Of a DNA stretch of 64,000 nucleotides, positions 52,606 through 62,000 are shown piece after piece. Below the pieces are notes generated by a model, which was given only the letters and a program-made list of their open reading frames with translations, had not been told where the DNA came from and did no database searches. How positions within the stretch are numbered: position 1 is the stretch's first letter; every line of letters begins with the position of its first letter. The translations under genes were made by a program, and so were the position numbers. This DNA comes from Chryseobacterium indologenes (GTDB lineage: Bacteria > Bacteroidota > Bacteroidia > Flavobacteriales > Weeksellaceae): NCBI GenBank assembly GCA_002439165.1, contig DJTE01000046.1, forward strand, positions 62,001 through 126,000. Direction: 5' to 3'.

Positions 52606-53094
52606 TTATTTCTGAACAGCGGTTTTCATTTTGGCATCAGGACGTAAAACTCTGTAACGTACTTCCAGATCTTTTGGTACATAGAATACCAAAGGCAGCT
52701 TGCTGTTGTATCTTACAACCTCCGGCTGAAGGGTAACAAATTTTTTCGTCAGCTTCTTATTAAGACAGCCCATTAACGTTCCTGCCGCTTCTCCGTTAGA
52801 TTCCACTTCATAATAGTTGTAGCCCCATCCCTGAAGATCCTGGGTTTTCACATTTCCCATCAGGAAATAGTTGTTACAGTCGAGCATTTTTTCAGCCCCT
52901 ACAAAGAATTCCACTTTTAAGTCGGCTTCATTTTTTGCAACAGGCAGCTGAATGTATACCTGTTTGTATCCTTCTTTAGCTTTTGGGAACATTTCAATTT
53001 CCAGCTTCTCAAACTTTTCGGCCTTCTTTTGTGCGAAAGCGTTTACCCCTGCAAGCATTACCAATCCTGTAATTAAAGTTTTTGAAAATCTCAT
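52606..53094 (-). CDS. eco: Ecotin, periplasmic serine protease inhibitor
   Basis: 162-aa exported protein (signal peptide to about 22). The chain follows E. coli ecotin closely: LKVEFFVGAEKMLDC near 59, DLQGWGYNYYEVES near 86, KKFVTLQPEVVRYNSKLPLVFYVP near 117 and VRYRVLRPDAKMKTAV near 145. The ecotin disulfide corresponds to Cys73 and Cys110. The reactive loop reads GTLMGC, giving Leu107 at P1 where E. coli has Met, so trypsin-, chymotrypsin- and elastase-type proteases are still plausible targets. It lies 44 bp after the alpha-2-macroglobulin gene and ends the operon. Confidence 0.93.
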   Translation of the reverse strand: MRFSKTLITGLVMLAGVNAFAQKKAEKFEKLEIEMFPKAKEGYKQVYIQLPVAKNEADLKVEFFVGAEKMLDCNNYFLMGNVKTQDLQGWGYNYYEVESNGEAAGTLMGCLNKKLTKKFVTLQPEVVRYNSKLPLVFYVPKDLEVRYRVLRPDAKMKTAVQK

Positions 53095-53138
53095 TTTGTT
53101 TTTATTTTAAAATTTTACTACTACCCCATAGCCAAAAA

Positions 53139-56100
53139 TCATTCCAAAATAGAAACGGATGTTCCTTTTGTGTGTGAATTCATCTGCGGAGCATAGTAAT
53201 TCTGCATTGTGGTAATCCCATTGGAGAACTTTCCTGAAGCATTGGCAACCACATCATATTCAAATACATACTTCCCTTTCGGCATGTATTGGATATAGAA
53301 ATTGGTTGAGGCATCTTTGGTGGACTGATAATATCCTAAATTATTTTTCCACTGGTATCCTGACAATACATCTACGGGCTCAAATCCGGCAGCACGCATA
53401 TCTCTGATATGGATAAATTCCATGGTGCGGTCTGTATTCAGGATCATTCTTACGGTTACCTTATCTCCTACTTTCAGCGGAGTTCCGGAAGAAATTTTCT
53501 GAAGTTCTTCTCCATTAACTGTTTTTACCTTTTTGTACAGTTCTTTGGTCACAGAGATATAGCTTTCAGAAGATTTTATCTTATCCAGATCTTCGTAATA
53601 CTGCCAGAACAGTCCTCCCTGAACAATGCCCGCCCCCGGTTTGGTAATGGTAACGGTTGCCAGGTTTTTGTCTACGGCATCTGTTTTTACGGTAGATTTC
53701 ACATATCCCGTTGCCTGGGTCTGAGGGGTAAGCTCTTTCCCTCCCCAAACTATGGTGGCTTTATCACTTTCTGCACCGGTCCAGGATTTTCCTGAGTTCA
53801 GGATCGTGAAGATCACTTCTGAGGTGCCTCTTGAGCTGCCCCACGAATTCACTTCTTTCTGGGTTACGAGCCAGATCTTCATATCTTCAATAAACTTCTG
53901 GTCATTGGCTTTCAGTTTATTGAATGCTTCCAGGGCTCCGGCATGATTCACAACTTTCGATCCGAACCAGCCCCAGTCGTTCAGGTTCTGCTTCCAGTAA
54001 ACGCCCTGTGTTTTGGTATCTGTGGACGTTTCTTTAAGGTAATTCATGAGTTTATCCGACACGTCTTTCAGACCGTAATCATTCATCAGCAATGCGGCAC
54101 GGTGAAGTCCGAAGAAGGTAAAATCGGTAATCTTCGCTGTTTTTGCTTTTTGTTTTACCAATGATTTCAGGGTGGCTCCTTTTCCTTTTAAAGGATATTG
54201 CTGCTCCCAGTAGTTGCGGGTATCAAGGTAATCCATTGCCCAGTTGCTCCACACGTTATCTTTTTTCACCTCCCAGTATTTGCCCACTTCATGATCAACG
54301 TACTGAACCAGTTTTGCCACAAGTTCTTTCTGTTCTGTTCCCTGATAGTCTTTAACATTGCCTTTCAGCCATGAATTGATCTTTCCTAAGTTTTTAAGAA
54401 TGTATAAAGAGGTTCCGTATGAACTCGGATACCCTGAATACCAGGAGAATCCGCCGTCCGGGTTCTGCAGTTTTCTGAAATCTTCCCAGCTCTGGCTGAT
54501 GGAATTTCTCATCATATTGACATCAAACAGCAATGCCAGTTTCTGCATCTGCTCGGCTTCGTTTTTACTTTCCAGTACCCACGGGGTTTCTTCCAGTAAA
54601 AGCTGTTTCAGTTCCTGGTTCTTCTCCAGGTTTGAGTTCAGCAGTCCTTTGTTCTGATACTCTTCAAAAACGGTTTTCATTTTCGGATTGGCCCTGAAGA
54701 TCTCAGCAGCCAAAACATCTGCAAACCATTTGTTGAAGATCACATCGGCAGAATTATTCTGGTCATTTTTCAGAGCCGGCAATGCAAACATGATCTCCCA
54801 GATCGGGTTGGCCGTCAGCTCCAGTGTATTGGAAACATTGGAAACTGTTGTTGAGTTTATATTTTTAAGGTGATCCAGTACAAAAGTTTTGGTCTCTCCT
54901 TCTTTTACAAAAACCGGAACTGCATCTGTAACCAGCATTCTGTTCGGAAGCACTGCTACTGCCTGCTGCTCTCCATCCGAGTATGCTCCGGCTTTAGCAA
55001 CCACCTTCATGATGACGGACGAAACATTATCCGGGACCTTCAGCTTCCAGGTCAGGGCGCTGTTTCCGTTTCCGTTCAAATTAAAGTTCTGAACTCCTGC
55101 ATTGATTCCGAATTTTGAAGTGATATTTTCATTGGTGAATGCATCCAGAATCTGTAATTCTGCCGAGCCGTTTAATTTTTTATCGGTAAGGTTCGACAAT
55201 TTGGACTGAAGATTCAGCTCATCGCCTTCTCTCAGGAATCTTGGATAATTAGGGGTTACAGAGAACTCTTTCTGGGTCACGACCTGCTTTTCCAGAACAG
55301 CTGCTCTTGCGTCTCTGGTGTGAGCTAAAAACATCAGCTTCCATTTTGTAAGGGCTTCCGGAGAGGTAAACTCAAAGCTTACGTTTCCTTCTGCATCGGT
55401 TTTCAGATCCGGGTAGAAGAAGGCTGTTTCGTTCAGATTCCGGCGTAAAGGAACTTTTTCAAGGTCTTCTGATTTCACAGCCTGATTCTCAACATCTAAC
55501 GCACCACCGGTATCTGCTGCCTGAACCTGTACGTTCTCCGGCTTGCTAACATATCCTGCCATCACCACCTCATTAATATTTTTCGAAACAGCAGCCGGAG
55601 CCGGAGCCATTTTACTACGGGCCAGTCTTTTACTATCTCCTGCCACACCATAGCCATAGATGTCGTTATCAAACCAGTTAAAGCCCGGAACCTGCACATA
55701 CTTTCCGTTGTAGTATGCTAATCTTTTCTGATAATAGGCCTGCTGCAGATAGTCTCCGATTTCATATGACGTGATAATGACATAAGGCATATAAAGCTTC
55801 TGCCAGTTGAAAGTATTGGCTGCAAACTGATCCAGTGACATATCATACATATTGGCCAGTACCTCAGCATTTATTTTTTCTCTGTCATTACCGGAAACTT
55901 TTACACTCCATTTTTCTTTGGAACCCGGTTCAAGCTTATCTCTGAAGGTTACCGTTTCTATTTTCAGAGGCTGTTCGGAATCTTTAATTTTCAGGGCGAC
56001 AGACCGGGTCTGCACATCATTGAAGGCCACCAGCTGGAACTGAAGATTCAGTGCAGAAATTTTTTTATCTTTCGGAATCTCCGTGGTATATTCCAATATT

Positions 56101-59006
56101 CCTTTTTTCAGTTTATAAGTTTCTGAAACGGTTTTTCCGGTACCGTCCTGTACAAAGACATTTACCAGGGCATCCGGCACTGCAGAGTATACATATATTT
56201 TCGCCTTTTCTCCCCGTAAGAATTCATTTTTAGGTTCAATAACGCTCAGGAAGGTTTTCTGTGAAGGTTTTAAGGCTCCTTTATCCCAGATACTGAAGTT
56301 CTGTGAGGATTTTATGGTATCTTTTCCTTCTATATTGTACAGTTCCAGCTGGTAATCTCCTGCATCCAGTTTTCCTAAATCCAGTTCTGCCGACGGCTGC
56401 TGTTGTCTTTCAAAGATTATTTTTTCAGTTTTCCAGTTTTTAACCTCATCATTTTTATCGAAAAGATCGTGAGGAAACCTGCTGATAAATTCTTCTTTTG
56501 AAAAGTTCGGAAGATCCTGAACCGCAGACTGGAAATTTTCTCTGAAAATCCTGTCCGGAGCGGCCAGTCTGGAAAGCTTAGCCTGATAAGATTTTTTCAG
56601 ATCCTGTTCGTTGTAGTTTCGGGTTTCTACTTTCAGTTTTACATTTTCACCGGTAAAGGCATTTTTAAGCTCATCTGCTTTTATGTAGTGGGAAACCGAG
56701 GCTACTTTCAGCTGAGTGTCTGCCGACTGGGTCTCTCCATTGATGTCTGTTACGGAAGCATTGATCTCGTAATTATCAATCTGAATTCCTTCCAGGGTTT
56801 CATCTTTTTTAAGGTCCAGGCGGATCACAAATTCACCTTTCTCATTAGTTTTTGCCTCTCCCAGAATAGAGTTCTCATTATCGTTGTCATGCGGGTACCA
56901 CCAGAAATACCTCCACCGGATATTATGCTTTTTGATCTCATAATTTACTGTGGTATTGCTTAAAGCTACTCCGGAGAACATCATCGCTTTTCCTTTCAGT
57001 TCTATGGTCTGTCCGTATTTATATTCGTCTTTTACAGGATCGAAGGTCACTTCAAACTTCGGTCTTTTGTATTCTTCCACCCTGAAATCTTTATAGCCCT
57101 GAGAGCCTGCGTCTGTTCTCAGATAGAAAATACCGTTCAGCTGACCTTTCGGAAGGGTAAAACTGCCGTGGTAGGAACCAAATTCGTTGGTGGTAAAATC
57201 CTGTGAGGAAACATCCTGGCCGTTGGCATCCTGCAGGGTAATTTTCTGTTTCAGACCTGCTGTTACGGATTCAATTTCCTTATCAGTTTTTGTATTGATC
57301 ACTTTAAAATAAACGATCTGCCCCGGTCGGTAAATGGCTCTGTCGGTAAAGATCTGGGCCTGGACACGCGGTTGTTTATTCGGATCAGATTCTTCAGCTG
57401 TTCCGCTGTTTCCGTAGATCTGCATGATCTGGAAATCATTGGTCTTCGGCTGGCGGATGAGGAATGTTCTGTAATAGGCGTTGCCGGCAGTGGACGGAAA
57501 TTTGAAAACCCCGTTTTCATTTGTTTTTCCATCTATTTTATTCAGTGTTTTACCGGAAACAAACTCATAAAAAGTAAGCCCTTCATTCGCAGCAGGTTTC
57601 CCATTCTCACTGTTTACCAGTTTCATTTCGTTGGAAAGCTGATTTCGGTCCGTTTTATTCTGATAGATCACCCTGTTTCCGGAAACCAGGAAGTAGAAAT
57701 GCTGTCTGGAATCACTGTTTTTATCATCCGATCCTGCCACTGTATATTCTGCTACATACACTCCTGCCGGAAGAGGTTTGATCTCCAGGGAAGTTTTGTG
57801 GCTATGATAATCTCCGGCATCTGTAAGCTTAAACGTTTCCTTTCTTATCAGATCTTTTTTAATCTTTCCGAATGTATTGCCGTAACTGCTCTGTATATAC
57901 TGCATGAATGGAAGAAAATCTTCTTTCACCTCGTAAATATCCAGAGAAAACCCTGATACGTTTTTATGTTCTGCAACTATGTGAACCGGCAGATTACTCT
58001 GAGTCTGCTGCTCATATCTGATCGCAAGCAACGGATTGGTAATCTGGTTCTCTTTATTTTTGATGTTTTCCAGGAAAGGCGATTTCGGGTACTGTTTTTT
58101 CGCCTGGTCTGCAACAGCCAAAGCTTCTTTTACTTTCTTTTTAGCAATAAGCTCACTCATGAGATCTTCCATGATCACCACCTTGTAATCTCCTTCCGTT
58201 CCGGATTTCAAAAGGTTCTGAAGCTGTTCAGGCTTATCTTTACAGCGGCTGTACTCACAGTTTTCCGTCAGTTTTTCCCTCATAAAATACAGCCTGGAAT
58301 TTCCGCTGTTCTGCGCAATAAGCTCATCGAAAACGGCATTGATCGCGATTCTGTTTTCTACAAGTTCATTTTTTGTAAAAAGGCCGTTTTCTGACAGAAA
58401 TGCTACTTTTTTTACAGAATACCAATCAAGAAGGGTTGGAAAGTAAGCGATATCCGTAGTTTCTGTTAACATATCCTGGTATTTCCGCAGGGCAATCTTT
58501 TTCATTTCCTGCTTACGGCTGTCCAGTTCCTGATAGCTTCCGGAGAGATAATTTTTAAAATCCAGCTTACTCCAGGTCTCTATCTGTGAGAGGTCCTGGG
58601 AATTGATGCTGGTTCTGCCATTGATCTTCCAGGAGTTCTGTCTGTAATAATCCTGAAAGAAATTATTCATCAGCACCCTGAATACCAGCTGCTCTTCTCC
58701 TTTGAGTTTAGCTTCTGTGGTCTGAAGCTTTTTAAAAAACTGAGAGACAGCATTATTCTGATCGTCGTCCACGGTGCGGTTTACGATACTGAATTCCGCT
58801 TTCAGGGAACGGATCAGCTGAAGTACATTATTATCTTTCATGGCCTGGTTTTGTATGTCTAAAATAATGGGAAGATTGGATTTGTAGGCTCCTCTGGTGC
58901 CGTTATCGGTAATCTTTTTCCATTGTCCGTCGTAATACTCCTGCGCCTGCATTTTAGGGTAAAAGCTAAAACACAGCAACATCATTAATAGTCTGACATT
59001 TCTCAT
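53139..59006 (-). CDS. Alpha-2-macroglobulin family protein, copy 1
   Basis: Large envelope protease-trap protein of 1955 aa with a signal peptide (to about 21). Order: an N-terminal alpha-helical and TPR-like part (about 25-320), MG domains including MG2 near 555 (TDRAIYRPGQIVYFKV), a variable bait-like segment (about 1110-1190), the ANA-like NLNETAFFYPDLKTD and TKWKLMFLAHT stretch near 1190-1230, the helical thioester-domain-like region near 1500-1760 (GGFSWYSGYPSSY) and the receptor-binding-like end. No CxEQ thioester motif is visible, so trapping would be non-covalent. It is 10 bp after copy 2 and has the NEVVMAGY motif in its bait segment (55551-55574). Confidence 0.9.
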   Translation of the reverse strand: MRNVRLLMMLLCFSFYPKMQAQEYYDGQWKKITDNGTRGAYKSNLPIILDIQNQAMKDNNVLQLIRSLKAEFSIVNRTVDDDQNNAVSQFFKKLQTTEAKLKGEEQLVFRVLMNNFFQDYYRQNSWKINGRTSINSQDLSQIETWSKLDFKNYLSGSYQELDSRKQEMKKIALRKYQDMLTETTDIAYFPTLLDWYSVKKVAFLSENGLFTKNELVENRIAINAVFDELIAQNSGNSRLYFMREKLTENCEYSRCKDKPEQLQNLLKSGTEGDYKVVIMEDLMSELIAKKKVKEALAVADQAKKQYPKSPFLENIKNKENQITNPLLAIRYEQQTQSNLPVHIVAEHKNVSGFSLDIYEVKEDFLPFMQYIQSSYGNTFGKIKKDLIRKETFKLTDAGDYHSHKTSLEIKPLPAGVYVAEYTVAGSDDKNSDSRQHFYFLVSGNRVIYQNKTDRNQLSNEMKLVNSENGKPAANEGLTFYEFVSGKTLNKIDGKTNENGVFKFPSTAGNAYYRTFLIRQPKTNDFQIMQIYGNSGTAEESDPNKQPRVQAQIFTDRAIYRPGQIVYFKVINTKTDKEIESVTAGLKQKITLQDANGQDVSSQDFTTNEFGSYHGSFTLPKGQLNGIFYLRTDAGSQGYKDFRVEEYKRPKFEVTFDPVKDEYKYGQTIELKGKAMMFSGVALSNTTVNYEIKKHNIRWRYFWWYPHDNDNENSILGEAKTNEKGEFVIRLDLKKDETLEGIQIDNYEINASVTDINGETQSADTQLKVASVSHYIKADELKNAFTGENVKLKVETRNYNEQDLKKSYQAKLSRLAAPDRIFRENFQSAVQDLPNFSKEEFISRFPHDLFDKNDEVKNWKTEKIIFERQQQPSAELDLGKLDAGDYQLELYNIEGKDTIKSSQNFSIWDKGALKPSQKTFLSVIEPKNEFLRGEKAKIYVYSAVPDALVNVFVQDGTGKTVSETYKLKKGILEYTTEIPKDKKISALNLQFQLVAFNDVQTRSVALKIKDSEQPLKIETVTFRDKLEPGSKEKWSVKVSGNDREKINAEVLANMYDMSLDQFAANTFNWQKLYMPYVIITSYEIGDYLQQAYYQKRLAYYNGKYVQVPGFNWFDNDIYGYGVAGDSKRLARSKMAPAPAAVSKNINEVVMAGYVSKPENVQVQAADTGGALDVENQAVKSEDLEKVPLRRNLNETAFFYPDLKTDAEGNVSFEFTSPEALTKWKLMFLAHTRDARAAVLEKQVVTQKEFSVTPNYPRFLREGDELNLQSKLSNLTDKKLNGSAELQILDAFTNENITSKFGINAGVQNFNLNGNGNSALTWKLKVPDNVSSVIMKVVAKAGAYSDGEQQAVAVLPNRMLVTDAVPVFVKEGETKTFVLDHLKNINSTTVSNVSNTLELTANPIWEIMFALPALKNDQNNSADVIFNKWFADVLAAEIFRANPKMKTVFEEYQNKGLLNSNLEKNQELKQLLLEETPWVLESKNEAEQMQKLALLFDVNMMRNSISQSWEDFRKLQNPDGGFSWYSGYPSSYGTSLYILKNLGKINSWLKGNVKDYQGTEQKELVAKLVQYVDHEVGKYWEVKKDNVWSNWAMDYLDTRNYWEQQYPLKGKGATLKSLVKQKAKTAKITDFTFFGLHRAALLMNDYGLKDVSDKLMNYLKETSTDTKTQGVYWKQNLNDWGWFGSKVVNHAGALEAFNKLKANDQKFIEDMKIWLVTQKEVNSWGSSRGTSEVIFTILNSGKSWTGAESDKATIVWGGKELTPQTQATGYVKSTVKTDAVDKNLATVTITKPGAGIVQGGLFWQYYEDLDKIKSSESYISVTKELYKKVKTVNGEELQKISSGTPLKVGDKVTVRMILNTDRTMEFIHIRDMRAAGFEPVDVLSGYQWKNNLGYYQSTKDASTNFYIQYMPKGKYVFEYDVVANASGKFSNGITTMQNYYAPQMNSHTKGTSVSILE
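55440..55680 (-). other. Bait-like segment of macroglobulin copy 1
   Basis: Segment between FNWFDNDIYGYG and NLNETAFFYP, aligned in position with the macroglobulin bait region. It has Lys/Arg sites (DSKRLARSK), an Ala/Pro stretch, NEVVMAGY (55551-55574) and a Glu/Lys-rich end. Almost nothing in it aligns with copy 2. Confidence 0.7.
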
Positions 59007-59016
59007 CTGTTATACG

Positions 59017-62000
59017 TTATTTTCTGATTTCTATTTTGTCTCCTTTGGTTCTGGCATTCATCTGAGGGGCATAATAGTTCTGCAAAGCGGCAAAACCGCT
59101 GGAGAAGCTTCCTGAAGCATTACATACCAGATCATATTCAAATACATATTTACCTTTCGGCATGTAGTAAATATAAAAGTTGGTAGAGGCATCTTTAGTC
59201 GCCTGATAATACCCCAGATTATTTTTGTACTGATAGCCTGAAAGCACATCCACCGGTTCAAGCCCGGCAGCCCTCATGTCTTTCAGGTGGATATACTGCA
59301 TCGGACGATCTGTATTAAGGATCATCCTCACGGTAATGCGGTCTCCTACGGTGAGCGGACTGCTGTCCGTAATTTTAACCAGCTCTTCGCCGTTTGCGGT
59401 CTTTATCTTTTTATAATATTCTCTTGTCATGGAAAGATAAGTTTCTGTGGATTTTATATTTTCCAGGTTCTCGTAATACTGCCAGAACAATCCACCTTGT
59501 GCAATTCCCGGGCCGGATTTTGTTACGGTGACCTCAGCCAGCTTTTTATCGACTTTATCAGAATGGATGGTCTGCTTCAGATAACCTGTTGTTTTGGTTT
59601 GCGGAATCACTTCTTTTCCGCCCCAGGTTGCAGTAGCTTTGTCCGCTTCCGGAGTTGTCCAGGATTTTCCGGAGTTCATCAGCGTATAAATAATTTCGGC
59701 GGTTGTTCTGGAATTTCCCCATGAATTGGTTTCTTTCTGGGTAGCCAGCCAGACTTTGGATTCTTCAATGAAGTTAACATCTTCCGGTGTTACTTTACTG
59801 AATGCTTCTATGGCTCCGGCGTGATTTACAGCTTTAGATTCATACCAGCCCCAGTCGTTAAGGTTCTGCTTCCAGTAAGCACCCTGTGTCTCTGAAGAAA
59901 CAGAGGTTTCTTTGAGGTATTTAATCAGCTTTTTAGAGGTATTTTTCAGCCCGTAACTGTCATAAATCAGCGCTGCTCTGTGAAGACCAAAGAAAGTGAA
60001 GTCTGTAATTTTAAATTTATCTGCACGGGTGATAATATTCTGTTTCAGACTGGCCCCTATTCCCTGCAGCGGATATTCTTTTTCCCAATAGCGTCTTGAA
60101 TCCAGATAATCCAGCGCAAAATTACTCCACGGGGTGTTTTCATTTTCTTTCCAGTGGTTTTCCAGTTCTCTGTCAATATAATGGATAAGAGCAGAAACCA
60201 TATCCGCCTGTCCCGACTGATACTGGTTTATTCCCCCTTTCAGCCATTCATTCATTTTTCCGAGATTTCTAAGGATATATAATGATGAAACGTATGAACT
60301 CCTAAATCCCGGCAGCCACGGGAATCCTCCGTCTCCGTTCTGGTACTGTAAAAGAAGTTTCCAGTCGCTGTTAATGGATGCTTTCATGGCATTGACTTCA
60401 AAAAGCCTTGAAATCCTGTTCATGGTTTCCGTTTCAGACTGTGCATCCAGTACCCACGGGGTTTCTTCCAGCAGTACCTGCTTAAGTTCCTGGTTTTTCT
60501 CAAGATTACTTTTCAGGAGGTCTGCACTTTTATATTCATCGAAAACGGTTTTCATCCTGGGATTGGCTTTGAAGATCTCGGTTCCCACGATGTCTGCAAA
60601 CCAGGTATTGAATATGGCATCAGAGGTGATATTGAGGTTCTGGCTCAGATCCGGCAGAGCAAAAAGGATTTCCCAAACCGGGTTTGTTTTCAGTTCAAGG
60701 GTATTGCTGATATTTTCAATGGTGGAAGAGGTATTATTTTTAAGGTTCTGAAGGGTAAATGTTTTGGTCTGGCCTTCTTTTACAAAGACAGGAACGGCAT
60801 CGGTAACCATCATTCTGTTGGAGAGTACGGCCACCGGGATCTGTTCCCCATCTGAATATTCTCCTGCTTTCGCTACCACTTTGATGATGATGGATGTCGC
60901 TTTATTGAACGGTGTCTTAATTTTCCAGCTGACCACGGAATTTCCGGTATCTTTTACCTCGAAATCCTGTACTGAAGTGATTCCGAACAGCTTTGAAATA
61001 TCTTCATTGGTTTCCGCGTTGAGGATCTGCAGGGAAGCTGCCCCGGACATGTTTCTGTCTGTAAGGTTGGAAATTTTCGTCTGGAAGTTCAGCTCATCTC
61101 CTTCTCTCAGGAATCGGGGATAATTCGGATTCACAGACAGTTTTTTCCGGGTGATGATATCTTTTTCCAGAATAGCTGTTCTAAGATCTATGGTGTGGGC
61201 AAGGAACATCAGCTTCCATTTGGTAAGGGCTTCCGGTGTTGTAAATTCAAAGCTTACGTTTCCACTGGCATCGGTTTTCAGATTGGGGTAGAAAAATGCG
61301 GTTTCGTTAAGATTCTGACGGGCTTTTACCCCGTTCAGCTCTTCTTTATTTTTTTCTTCCTGTGCTGTGTCCTTTTTATCAGAGGCACGCATTTCATCAT
61401 CACCGTCAAAGCGATCTTTTTCACGGTCAGAACGGCTTGTCATCTCCATCACTGCATTCCGGTTAGGCGGGCAACCGTTATAAGAAGCTACTCCCGGAAC
61501 GGTAGGACAGGCATCATTCATATCATCAATTCCATCGCCATCCGTATCAGTAATCAACCCGTATTTTAACATCAGCTTAAAGAATACATCATCTTCAAAC
61601 CAGTTAAATTTAGGAATATAAACCCCTCTGGTCTCCAGATAATCTACTTTCTGATACCATTCCAGGGTTTGTGTCAGATTTCTGATATTATAATCCTGAA
61701 TAGTATTTACGGGTCTGTAATATTTTATAAAATTATAGGTATTGGGAACAAATTTATCCAAAGATTTATCATACATGTTGGCCAGCACTTCGGCAATCAC
61801 TTTTTCGTTATTCTTTCCTGAGATCTTAACGCTCCATTTTTCTTTTGAATCGGGCTCTACTTTATCCCTGAAAGTGGTCAGTTCAATTTTCAAAGGATCT
61901 TCTTCCTCTTTGATACTGATCTGCGCATATTGATTCTGTACATCATTATACTGAGCCAAGACAAACTGAACATTATATTTTGTAATATTTTTTTCACGGG

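Noticed and set aside
55551..55574. Reading macroglobulin copy 1 as a TonB-dependent receptor
   Set aside because: Only the short NEVVMAGY motif is present; no plug or barrel follows.
57372..57956. 194-codon open frame on the plus strand within macroglobulin copy 1
   Set aside because: Shadow frame of a large coding gene on the other strand, with no recognisable domain.
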